A stretch of 64,000 nucleotides of DNA, taken from NCBI GenBank assembly GCA_963971405.1, contig OZ020487.1:21995371-22059370 (forward strand), written 5' to 3'. The notes under the pieces are model-generated. The model made no database searches. It was not told where the DNA came from and saw only the letters and a list, made by a program, of their open reading frames with translations. Source of the stretch: Psococerastis gibbosa. Taxonomy: Eukaryota > Arthropoda > Insecta > Psocodea > Psocidae. This document shows, in pieces, positions 21,714-31,390 of this stretch. Each line of letters starts with the position of its first letter. Within the stretch, counting starts at the first letter, position 1. The translations under genes and the position numbers were made by a program.

Positions 21714-22012
21714 GAAGCCCGATCATGGCGATTTGGGATTCTTATGAAACCGGGGTTTCCCACGCATTTAGATTTAGCACTCATTTGTTTAAAACACTTG
21801 AATAAACTCCGGTATTATAGTTAGTATAGCCAACGCCCGTCTGCGGCAGTAGAGCCATTTCACGCCGAGCCTCCCAGTATCTCTTTGTTAGATCAGCAGG
21901 TAGATGCTTGAGTCTGGAGCAGGTGTGTAGGTGACTTGCGACCATGGTCCCGGAGGAGCAGAGGGGACACACATCTGAGTCATAATCCCAAATCGCCTAG
22001 ATCGGGCTGCTG
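21714..22012. mobile_element. Foldback element carrying a captured LINE fragment
   Basis: The ends are AGCCCGATCATGGCGATTTG / CAAATCGCCTAGATCGGGCT, an inverted repeat of about 25 bases with one mismatch. Inside, 21760-21830 matches the repeat at 6300-6405, and 21836-21978 encodes a piece of reverse transcriptase tail. The related block at 6300-6405 lacks the coding piece. A composite or gene-capture origin is inferred. Confidence 0.65.
21836..21978 (-). pseudogene. C-terminal zinc-knuckle fragment of a LINE ORF2
   Basis: On the minus strand the frame reads CPLCSSGTMVASHLHTC and then SRLKHLPADLTKRYWEARRE. The CxxC-x8-HxxxC arrangement plus the following helix is typical of the C-terminal CCHC motif after the reverse transcriptase in several arthropod LINE clades. 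Both ends are cut inside the foldback and there is no start of its own. It is a captured fragment and not a gene. Confidence 0.6.
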
Positions 22013-22014
22013 AG

Positions 22015-22665
22015 CCTATTATGCGATTTGTTCTCGCAGCGTTAAATTTTATTTCATGAAAAGAATCATTTCAATGTCATCTTATACGTTTTCTGTCATT
22101 ATAAGTGGTATCGTATTCAAATAAAATTCTCATTTTTGAATGTATCAATAACTTCAATGCAGAGACTCTATTGGCAAGTCTCCTATTACCGTTGTATAGT
22201 ATTGTAGCTGTAGGGGAACACACAGTATTTACGTTATCTGTTCAGTGAACCATCAATATGAGGTTTTTCTTACTGTCTAGACGCAATAAAAATATCAATA
22301 GATAATCCATAGAGTAGACGTAAATAACCGGAAGTGCTTGAGAATGGGGAAAAACTATGCAAGACTGACGAAAACTTTTAAAGTTGCCAAAGATTCTGAA
22401 ACTGAACTTCTTTAGAATGATTTAATGAACATTTCAATGGTAAATCGTACTGAGCGATTCTATAATGTTTTCAACAAACTTAATTTTATATTATGTACTT
22501 TACATGTAAATGCCGATATCATTTAATAATTTTTACTCTATACTAAAGTTGCAGTAATGTGAATAGGCAAGTACTCAAGTATTGCACCTAACCAAATAAC
22601 AGAAGCAGGAATACTTCCATGTTCCATATTAGATAATGGTGGCATTACTAACTAAAAAGAAGTTT
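22015..22665. other. Non-coding stretch, nothing recognised
   Basis: AT-rich. No shared repeat was identified. Confidence 0.4.
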
Positions 22666-22669
22666 GCCC

Positions 22670-23115
22670 ATTAGTAAAGAAAGAAAGAAAGAATGAAAGA
22701 ATGTAAATTGTCTAAATTTTCGATATATGGGCAAATTTTGGGCCTTTCGGCACACTCTTACAATTAACCCATATTAATGAATACAATTTACAAATTAAAT
22801 TACAATTTAACTGAAAAAATAATATAAAAAAATAAAACTTAAATTAGGGATTATAATTAGTAATTACTGTATAATATTTTCGTCAACCGAATGAGGTCTT
22901 GGCCTGAGGACTGGTGGAGGACTCTCTCCCGACCACCGCTCTATTTTGTATGTTGTGGTCAGCATCATGCCCGGCCCTTACCAATGAAGGTAAGATAAGG
23001 TGATGCCAGGCCAGACGGATTTTTATTTACTTATATTGAGTCTCGAGGGCAAAACTGTTTTTTTTTATTTGTTTTTGTAAAGATGGAAATAAACTATTCA
23101 TTAATTAATTCATTC
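22670..23115. repeat. Dispersed repeat (families T and U), possibly a retroposon end
   Basis: The first part (GAAAG microsatellite, then GGGCCTTTCGGC and CTCTTACAATTAACCCA) matches 57935-58040. The second part (CCGAATGAGGTCTTGG, CTCTATTTTGTATGTTGTGG, TCAGCATCATGCCCGG) matches 36150-36330. It ends AAAGATGGAAATAAACTATT followed by ATTC repeats, which looks like a non-LTR retroposon 3' tail. No tRNA boxes were convincing. Confidence 0.5.
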
Positions 23116-23530
23116 ATTCATTTATAGACCTTCCGTTTCAACTATATGTTACCAAACTATGAGTACTACGACAATCATCGTCTTTTTTGCCATTGATATC
23201 GTATAGGCCTAAAAGTGGTTATTGGATTCTTGGAAATCGGTGCCCCCCCCCTCCTCTGTTTCTACCCTAGTACTTAGCGGTTGTCATTTGTCATTTCAGT
23301 ACTGCAATATGATTCACATAGTTGCCAATCAACATGCCTATCAACATGGATTTCGAACTTACTATTAAAACCTTGAGTACCACACCTATAGGCATCCAAA
23401 TCATTGAAGGTATCAGCTACACAAGTACTACAGGACTATTATTATTATTATTTTTATTACTACCGCTCGATATGCAGAAGTTGAACAATAAAAAAAGTGA
23501 AAATTGAAAAAGTGATTTGAATTTTTTTTA
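23116..23530. other. Non-coding stretch, nothing recognised
   Basis: It contains a short C run near 23243 and a TTA microsatellite near 23437. No coding signal was seen. Confidence 0.4.
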
Positions 23531-23534
23531 TGGA

Positions 23535-23755
23535 CGTAGTGGCCCATTGAACCATGCCCTACCATCGGGTTTTCTGACATTATTGGTATTGTTTCAGTAT
23601 GAATTTTCGGCTGTTGGCAAACAGGTTCAACCACTTCAACCCACAGGCCACAATGACGAATGACGACATGTGACAATGGACAAGCTGAGACCTTAGACAT
23701 GCTTGCCATTGACAAAGCAACAGGTTGACTTAACCAAGTACCGAGTCATACCTAC
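23535..23755 (+). repeat. Dispersed family Y copy
   Basis: It shares TTTTCTGACATTATTGGTAT, GTATGAATTTTCGGC, GGCAAACAGGTTC, GACAATGGACAAGCTGAGAC and GACTTAACCAAGTAC with the copies at 26870, 29130 and 61445-62040. Confidence 0.7.
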
Positions 23756-23759
23756 ACGA

Positions 23760-24745
23760 CTAAACATGGTCTATTCTTAAAATTCAGTAGGCCTACTGTA
23801 CTTTCAAATTAAATTTATTATTTAATGACACAAATGCAATCTTCACCTACTGTTGTACAAAATACGGTCTGAATATGTATATATGTATGTATGTATATAT
23901 CTGTGTCATTGTTAAAGCTCATCAAAGCTGAAATAATCCTCTTCAAATACTGTATTACCAATTCACAGTGTAAAGATTATACTTCGATTTTATGTCGAAA
24001 CAAACTCCTCTAAAGATGAATAATCCAAATTTGAGCGGCAGCAGCACGCAAGTCGAAACAAATTCACTCCTCACTGTTCCCCGTGATTTCGCCCCCCCCC
24101 CTTATTCAGTCTTTTTGGAAAATCCTAATAATAAGCCCTTATATCTCTTAAGTCCTGGGGGTGCTATTTAATTACCTTTCCAAACACGGCTTCTTCAGCA
24201 CGCTACGTCAGAAAATTACTTAGGTTTTCCTTCAACGCCGACGAAACCAGGTGTCTTTAACTGTTATGTCAGCATGTTCCTAGCCGAGAGGTTTGTAAAC
24301 TGTCTAAAACTAGTTCCATTAGAATTGAAATTAAAATCGAGGCGTTTAACAAGTCAGCTTTCTTTCAGTTATATTATTTTTTCTTTGTTATGATAGATTA
24401 TAAATTTATGTTTTTTTACTAATATGTGCTTGTATGTATACAATATACATGTTGGAGTGAACTTTAGAGCACCAAAAACAATACGCTTGCTGGTTTACCC
24501 TGCGTTTTCTTAAATAACAAATTGTTCTCTTTTCCAAAAATCTAAATTTGTTAAAAAGGAAACATTTTATAGCAATGCTTAAAATCTAATAGTGCAATTG
24601 GTAAGACGTTGTCTCGGTAAGGCTACGATCGTATACCACAATACATTGCCACTCTAACCAGTGTTTATCTCCATTTCTTTCTTGGGAAACATAATTCCAA
24701 TTTTTCCCACAAAGTTAATATAGGCCTAATGTAACAATATTGACG
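23760..24745. other. Non-coding stretch, nothing recognised
   Basis: It contains TATG-type simple repeats at about 23876-23900 and a C run at about 24092-24101. No exon or shared repeat was found. Confidence 0.4.
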
Positions 24746-24748
24746 TTT

Positions 24749-24933
24749 TGTTCTATTACTAAGCCAACCTAGTGGAGTTAGGGCTATAAAGCCCTCTCTT
24801 ACACTCAACTAGGCAAGCCCGGGACCACTTGCCTTACATGCCGTCTGAAATGGCGAGACAATGTAGCAAGTGTGGGACTCGGAAAGAAAAACAGGTGAAA
24901 GTCGGAGTCTGTACCACTACTCTACATGTCCTG
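24749..24933 (-). mobile_element. tRNA-derived SINE (copy C)
   Basis: A near full-length minus-strand copy. The tail-proximal block is CTAAGCCAACCTAGTGGAGT, the middle is GGCAAGCCCGGGACCAC, and the head complement GTACCACTACTCTACATGTC corresponds to the A-box region. The B-box region is damaged (GGGACTCGGAAAG). Confidence 0.8.
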
Positions 24934-25970
24934 AAAATAGTGTAGCCTATCATGCTATCATACGAATCAAACGATTGATGTAATTATGAGTTTTGGGGGA
25001 ATAATTTGTATGTATTTTGTTTATTTAGAGAAATATAAACGATTCGTTTGACTCGTTTGGCCATTCAATTATCAGTATAAGGATAGTTTTGCTATTACAT
25101 CTTTATTATGTTACCAACCGTCGTATGGTAAATTTTTTTTAAAAATATTTATTCCAGTTTTGTTGCAAAACAAAGTGTGTGATGTTCGTTGTTACAACGC
25201 TGGCAGTTTTGAGTTAATGAGCGTAGAAAATTGGTTTCATGTTCTAGGCATATCAATCCAACCAAGTAATCAAGATAGTTGATCCGTCTAAATTTAAGTC
25301 CCTCGTTACGTGCAGTGTAATCTACTATTTAAGGATATTCCTGTTGAATTCATGCGGCTTACCAGCCATTATGGATGTGTTTAGTTGTCAGAACGTTATT
25401 AGGTACTACTACTATACACAAAGGTTTATATGAAAATTATAACATTCAATAGCTGCAGTTACACGCAATATTTTGCCGATAAATTTGTTAAATATCAGAT
25501 ACTAAGTTCACAATCACAAAATATCATTTCATCAATGTCGTATCCGGGGAGAACAAACTCTTTCTAATATCCTTGAGGCTGCAGCCAAGTTCCACTTGAG
25601 TACAGATTGGAGCGATTGCGTGCCCAAGTTTTAGCAAAAGGAAATATTTCACACAAGTTGTTGTAATTTTTACGGCAATTTATCCGCAGTACGCGTGATT
25701 AAATCTCTAGTCCGACTCGGCGAATAATTTACGAATTTAAAAACTTTGCACTGTTTAGCTTTGGTTCTTTTTCTCGAGTTTCCCGAGATTTTTTCAACGG
25801 ATAAAAGGTATAAATTGTTCTTACGACTGCCATTTCCTTTATACATTCTTGTCTTTTTAACGCTTTTTATGTGTTTCACGTTTTATTTTGAATTGTTTCT
25901 TTCCCGCGGATATGTTTGGGTGGGTTAAAAATAGCTCTTACTCAATTTTTTTCAGGATATTGTAGTAGTT
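24934..25970. other. Non-coding stretch, nothing recognised
   Basis: AT-rich. The overlapping short ORFs at 25670-25928 have no recognisable motif. Confidence 0.4.
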
Positions 25971-25974
25971 ATAA

Positions 25975-26170
25975 GTAAATAAATATAAATATTGACTTAT
26001 TGTTCTATTACTAAGCCAACTTGGCAGAGCCCTGTCTTACACAGTTACACTCAACCAGGAAGACCCGGGACCGCCTGCTTGGTATGCCTTCCGAAGCATA
26101 GCCAGAAAATGTAGTCGTTTTTTTTACAAAATAAACGCAGGGGCTCGGCGGGTGGGACTGATGTCTTGAT
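25975..26170 (-). mobile_element. tRNA-derived SINE, rearranged (copy D)
   Basis: The 3' part (TTCTATTACTAAGCCAACTT, AGACCCGGGACCGCCTGC, GCCTTCCGAAGCATAGCCAG) is clear to about 26117. After a T-rich, A-rich interruption only scraps of the head (GGGACTGATGTCTTG) remain. Confidence 0.7.
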
Positions 26171-26437
26171 TTCCTAAATTTAATAAAAACGTTAAAATTG
26201 TATATTTCATTAAAAAAAACCTTCTCTTTATAAAATTCTAAGGTTTTGGACTACTGCTATACACTTGAATGTTTCAATGATGAAGTGGTGAATTTCAATG
26301 TTGAAATTACTCCATAATTTTTATGTTTCGAAGCTAATTTATGCCAACTATGTTATCTTTAACATATCTTCACAATACCGGGGCAAATCGGTAATTTTTA
26401 TTATTAGAAATGAATTATCACTATTTCGTTTTTGTAA

Positions 26438-26572
26438 GGCGGGGTTTGCACCGACCTCGATAGTGATAGTGATAGTGATATCGCATATAGACATTAAAGA
26501 CAGTCTAAAAATGTCTGTTACCACGTCAATATCACTATCACTATCACTATTGAGGTCGGTGGAAACGCCGCC
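26438..26572. mobile_element. PIF/Harbinger-like foldback element E4 (smallest copy)
   Basis: A 135-bp palindrome flanked by TAA at 26435-26437 and 26573-26575. The ends are GGCGGGGTTTGCACCGACC / GGTCGGTGGAAACGCCGCC. Its arms are a hexamer array (ATAGTG)n mirrored as (CACTAT)n. The centre AGACATTAAAGACAGTC / GTCTGTTACCACGTC is the family core module. Confidence 0.85.
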
Positions 26573-26869
26573 TAATTACAGTAATTACAATACAGCAACA
26601 GTAATAATAAAGTAAATGTAGACTGTGATAGTTACAGTGCAAATTGTAACGATCGTAATATGGGTAGAGATCCATTAAGTAGTGGATCCGAGTAAAACCC
26701 TGTGGTTGACCCTGCTTAATTGCAATTATGCTGAGTATTTTATAATTAATTACACTATTGATACCAGATAAATGTGGTAATTTACATTACGCATGCATGA
26801 CCAATTAGCATTAATATTTATTTCAGACATACTTATCAGTTATAGATAGTAAACTAATAATCATGTCCT

Positions 26870-27075
26870 GATGGAATGTCTTTGCGCTATGTCAATGGTT
26901 TTTCGGACATTTATTGGTATTATTTTTGTACGAATTTTTGGCCATTGGCAAACTGGTTCGCGTCCTTAATGTCCACCTAAACCGGCTACAAGCGATAATG
27001 AACAAGCTGAGACAAGCTTGCCATTGTCACACTGTAACTTAACCAAGTTGGGGTACGTTTAGGTGTCATAAGCGA
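26870..27075 (+). repeat. Dispersed family Y copy
   Basis: It shares TTTTCGGACATTTATTGGTA, GGCCATTGGCAAACTGGTTC, AACAAGCTGAGACAAGC and AACTTAACCAAGT with the other family Y copies. Confidence 0.7.
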
Positions 27076-27237
27076 ATACAAGTATAATACACTGCATGTC
27101 GTATTACTATTGTATTGTAGTATTGTAATATTTAACCTTAATTTTTATCAATTGAAGAGTTGTTTACTACTTTATTCTCCCAAAACTGAAATCTCCTAGC
27201 CACAGCTTTTAATCACTGACAAAAACTAGCAGTATAA

Positions 27238-27478
27238 TTACAAAGGCTTTCACGGCCGAAGTTACATGACGAATCAGTAGAATCCGGGATGATAGGCCGT
27301 GGTCGTTCTGAAAGTGTACTTCCAAACGTTTCCTCAACATCCCCCTGCCCACACAGTTGCTGCTGAGCCTCCTTGATACAATCCCAGAAATCAACGCAGT
27401 TCCACTGAAGATGTCGACCGCAGACGTTTGGAAGTACACTTTCAGAACGACCACGGCCTATCATCCCGGATTATACTA
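27238..27478. mobile_element. Penelope-like terminal repeat with a long inverted repeat (copy 1)
   Basis: It starts with ACAAAGGCTTTCACGGCCG, shared with 48515 and, inverted, with 44120-44150. Two arms, AATCCGGGATGATAGGCCGT to ACTTCCAAACGT at 27281-27338 and the complement at 27420-27474, are almost identical inverted repeats. The segment CTGAAGATGTCGACCGCAGA followed by CGTTTGG resembles the CUGANGA core and following stem of hammerhead ribozymes in Penelope-like element terminal repeats. No Penelope reverse transcriptase was found. The family call is from motif memory and is moderate. Confidence 0.5.
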
Positions 27479-27759
27479 ATTCATAAAAAACTAGCAGACT
27501 GAGTTAAAATGTAGGTACCTGTCACATGTCATTTTGATGGCAAAAAGTAATAAATTGGTTCGGTAAAAATGTAAATTGTATGCTAAGTTTGCCCTGTCCC
27601 TAATTAGAAGGTAAGGGGATGTTTGGGCGGGGTCACGGAGATTGAGTTGAGACATAAAACACAGGCAAATGGATTTGGCAGGCATTCAAGCCCTGCGCTG
27701 ACTATCCTGACGGTAATACTGCCGTTTACAACTTCCCTGTGGCCCTCTCTCTAAATTAC

Positions 27760-28740
27760 CTCCACCTACTTCACGGTCCTTGACCCCAACCTGAAAGTTC
27801 ATCGATCTCAAAAAAAAATTTCCCGCTTAACCTGATTAGCGGTCTCACCATCGATTGAAAAGTCTCCGCAAGGAATACGGCACCGCCATTTCCAGTGGAT
27901 GGTGGTGCTGCGCAGTATTCTTGAGACTTGTCAAGCGATGGTGGGGCCCGTAATTAAATATATATTATAATATAAATATACAGTGCATGTGATGAGGAAT
28001 GATGAGGAACGAAAATTATCACCATCTGCATGTAATAATCCAAGGGGAGATAGAAGGCAGGAGAAGAACATTGGCTGAATGGTTTGGCAAGAACACGACT
28101 TATCCTTTCAGAGCAGCAGTCTTCAAGGTCCAAATTGCTATGATGATCGCCAATCTTCGATAGAAGATGCATTTTTTTGGCCTTGAAAAAATCATTCGGC
28201 CATGATCTGATTTAGATTAGATTTAAAAGATATATTTAAAGAATAAGAAAAAACAATACATGCAGTAGGTTTAACGTTTTCTCCAGCTATTTCTACATAC
28301 TTGACCCCAAACTGAACGTTCATTGATCTCCAAAAAACCTTATCCTATCTTATAACCTGCTGTTGAATCGTTGCATATGCAATATATGCCTATACTTCTT
28401 GTAAGTGCAAAATTGAATACAACTACTTCCTTTACCACATCCTATACGATTTCGTTCATGCACGTTTATTGATCTAAAAAAGTTTTATCTCACATTATCC
28501 TGCTATTTAACCGTAATATACAGAGCGCAAAATTAGCTACACTTACTTGAGAGTTGAAAGTTGATCTCGAAAAGGTTTTATCACGTCTTTGCTTGTTCTC
28601 TTTTAATGCTTTAAGCGTATGCATACAGGGAGTGCAAAATTACCTTCCCCTACGTTCACATTCTTGACCCCAACGAATAAGTTCATTTATCTCCAAGAAG
28701 GTCTGCCAAAACCTCATCTTACACCACCCATTATTATTAT
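27760..28740. repeat. Degenerate tandem array, units of roughly 110-160 bp
   Basis: The motif CTTGACCCCAAMCTGAA, then TTCATTGATCTCCAAAAAA, recurs near 27779, 28301 and 28672, and in weaker form near 28455 and 28550. Between them lie recurring CTTATCCTGCT and GTGCAAAATTA pieces. The units are diverged, so the array is old. The hairpin at 27838-27950 and sequence up to about 28280 interrupt it. Confidence 0.6.
27838..27950. mobile_element. Small foldback inserted in the tandem array
   Basis: GGTCTCACCATCGATTG on the left mirrors CAAGCGATGGTGGGGCC on the right. Inner segments AAGTCTCCGCAAGGAATACG and GTATTCTTGAGACTTG also pair, giving a stem of about 45 bp with bulges. TA lies next to both ends. 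It may be a MITE and folds like a small-RNA precursor. Confidence 0.6.
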
Positions 28741-28744
28741 CTCA

Positions 28745-29125
28745 TAGAGCATTTTGCCCTACACTGCAGAGATTGGTTTGGTGAAATGAGAAGAAGCATA
28801 CAGTAAACCAAATTATTGATAATGGCGGATTCGCGATTAAACGTCCCATAAAATTTCCTTCCTAGCAAACAGGAAACTCAGCCATGCGTTCAGCCATAAC
28901 AATATAGGAAATTGGTATCAATTCACGGTATTATTTGCAACTAAGCTAACAATATTATTTTTGTGGATTTTGATGTCATTCTCTCCCAATCGTATGAAGA
29001 CTTTTTAAACTGTATTAAATATGAGTATTTGAAGGACAAATCGTCCGTGAATTGCTGCATTTGAATCGTCCAAGTGTACCGGATGTAATTAAGTCATTTG
29101 TTTGAAGGATTTTCCATGGACCTAT
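28745..29125. other. Non-coding stretch, nothing recognised
   Basis: No shared repeat or coding signal was found. Confidence 0.4.
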
Positions 29126-29129
29126 GCCT

Positions 29130-29340
29130 ACCTATAGTGGCCCATAGGTCAAATGCCAACGACTCCATGGATTTCGGACATTATTGGTATTGTTCCCGTA
29201 TGAATTTTTAGCCATTGGCAAACTGGTGTCCGTCCTCGATGTCAACCTACATCGGCGCCAAAGCGATAATGGACAAGCTTAGACAAGATTACCATTTACG
29301 CAATGAAACAGGCGAAAGCATGACTTAATCAAGTGCAGAT
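29130..29340 (+). repeat. Dispersed family Y copy, well conserved
   Basis: TAGTGGCCCATAGGTCAAAT, ATTTCGGACATTATTGGTAT, GGCCATT-like AGCCATTGGCAAACTGGTG, TCCTCGATGTCAACCTAC and GACTTAATCAAGTGCAGATA appear in the same order as in 61445-62040. Confidence 0.75.
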
Positions 29341-29344
29341 ACCA

Positions 29345-30270
29345 GTATACCGGTCGTAAATCATCATAGCGATTGTACTTAATAATATATTTCGATTGCT
29401 CTGCTGCGAGTATCCAAACAGAAAAGAACCAAACAGCCGTGTGATCATATCAATTCCAGAAATAGTTCTCTTACATGTACAGAAATACAAGAAATTCTGG
29501 CATTGAGAACGAGCCATTCTAAAAGTAGGCCAATAAGTTGAGGGGTAGATAATAAAATATATCCTCCTCCCCCTGCTTTAAATTCTCAAGAGTATGTAAC
29601 CATTACAGTAAGTCACTTGGGCTGAAATATTGTACCCTTGACTCGAGGAGCCCTTGAAAATCGGTAAGCTCGATTGGGAACGACCACTTAAATGGAAATA
29701 TAACCCGAGGGCTGAAAGTGATGGGACTCGACGTGGTAAAACGGCGCCATAGATAAGCGCCAGGCAGATGTCAACTAGAGCCCTCGGGCTGCAAACCCCC
29801 CCCCCCCCCTCTCAGTTATGTAGTGAGAGTAAGGTGCCTGATTCAACCTCCCCCCCCCTCCATTCCGTAACTTGAAAACCAATCATGATTAATTACGTAA
29901 TAAATTTGCGTGATTCTTCGTTCTTAGCCTATCGTTTATCATTCTGTAGTGCTGTTACTTCTGTTTTTACTATTGTAACAATGAAGAAAATTACTTCCAT
30001 CAGCACGGAGCATTGGAAAGGGGTTTCTTAGTTTTAAAACTTCATCGTCTATAATAAAAATATAATGCTAGAAAAAAAATGTGTTGTATTTCGTAACAGG
30101 CGCGGATAGATTATTTTTTCATTTCGATTAATTCATAATTTGCTGTACTTCGCATTTAATCAGACATATACCTATGAAACAATCCAATATCACTCTCCAA
30201 GTATTAATTAATTGTAACTGACCAGCGACCACCGACGAATGTTACTTCAAAACAGGTTCAGCTGTTAGTG
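29345..30270. other. Non-coding stretch with two C runs
   Basis: Runs of C lie near 29797-29810 and 29852-29860. No exon or shared repeat was found. Confidence 0.4.
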
Positions 30271-30274
30271 AGCC

Positions 30275-30375
30275 ATATTCATACGGAAACAGTACAAAAT
30301 AATATCCGAAATCCATGGAGTCGTTGGCATTGGACAAAAGACCAATGGGTCTTGGCCTAGGCCTAGATTCATTAG
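30275..30375 (-). repeat. Dispersed family Y fragment
   Basis: On the minus strand it contains the TTTCGGATATTATTTTGTAC-like block, CCATGGAGTCGTTGGCATTG (plus strand) and TAGGCCTAGATTC, as at 48855-48955. Confidence 0.65.
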
Positions 30376-30885
30376 AAGTCCTTCAGGAAATTACAAAATA
30401 AAATCTATCACTATGTGTTCTAATAGGTGCTGCCCATATGTGGCAGTGCAGTCTATACTATTTCTAAGTTAAATTGGCATTGCAGATTTGGTTTTGCAAG
30501 CAATCTAACTTGACCTGCCAGCAATGATGGTGTTGACTTAAAATTTGCATGGCGAGAGCTGGTCACTTGGTTGTTGATTATTCACTGCTTGTCTGTCGGA
30601 TTAAGTCACTCCGCCGGGGTTTGCTAATCCCCACCCAGAGATTTTCCACCCTGTGTGTCCTCTGCCATTGCTTCTTCAACGTACCTGACATTTTCATCCT
30701 ACTTGAAATTCCTCCGAGCTCCGCACGCTTCTGTGCTTATTTACAACAGCGCAGTTGACTGCTGTAAACACGGAAAAAAATTAACTGCTGCTAGCAAATT
30801 AGTTTAGTGTAATTCAACGTAGCTACAATACTTCTTTTTAACAAGTAATAACACTCTAGCAATGAATGAGTCCAAATAACCTCCT
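30376..30885. other. Non-coding stretch, nothing recognised
   Basis: The 69-codon ORF at 30549-30758 has no recognisable motif. Confidence 0.4.
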
Positions 30886-30889
30886 CAGA

Positions 30890-31390
30890 CGCCTCTGGCT
30901 ACCTGTATTGAGTTACGGCAGGTCTTCGATCAAATGGTGTGTAGAGACTCGCATAAGGTGCCCATTCCATTGACCGGCTAGGGCTATTTCAAAAAACGGT
31001 GACGTGGTAGCAGACATTCAAGACTTAGGTGGCGTTTCCACCGACCTCGCATTGCAGAATTGACGGAAATGTTTATTTTCCTCTATGTCATAGTTAAAAT
31101 TGATCAATGATCATCCAGTTAAATCACAAACAAACAAACTAAAATTAAAAAATGGCGTCATGGGATATGTTAAGTACAAACATTTTAATAGATTTCTATA
31201 AAAAAAAAACAACAAACATTTCCGTCAATGTCATTTGCATTCTGCAATGCGAGATCGGTGGAAACGCAACCTAAGTCTTGAATGTCTGCTACCACGTCAC
31301 TGTGTTTGGAAATAGCCCTAGCCGGTCAATGGAATGGGCGCCTAAGCGCTACCACTGCCACTATGCCAGCTACGAAGGCCATGCATAATC
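30890..31390. repeat. Family S repeat copy split by foldback element E2
   Basis: The flank 30890-30956 (TTGAGTTACGGCAGGTCTTC, GTAGAGACTCGCATAA) and the flank 31343-31390 (TAAGCGCTACCACTGCC) together align with the uninterrupted repeats at 7375-7475 and 52264-52346. The foldback therefore inserted into a pre-existing repeat. Confidence 0.65.
30957..31342. mobile_element. PIF/Harbinger-like foldback element E2 (composite palindrome)
   Basis: A 386-bp element flanked by TAA at 30954-30956 and 31343-31345. The outer ends are GGTGCCCATTCCATTGACCG and the complement of GGCGCCCATTCCATTGACCG. As in E1, an outer arm (GTGACGTGGTAGCAGACATT) encloses an inner module with ends GGTGGCGTTTCCACCGACC / GGTGGAAACGCAACC and the ACATATCCCATGACGCC core. 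Confidence 0.85.
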
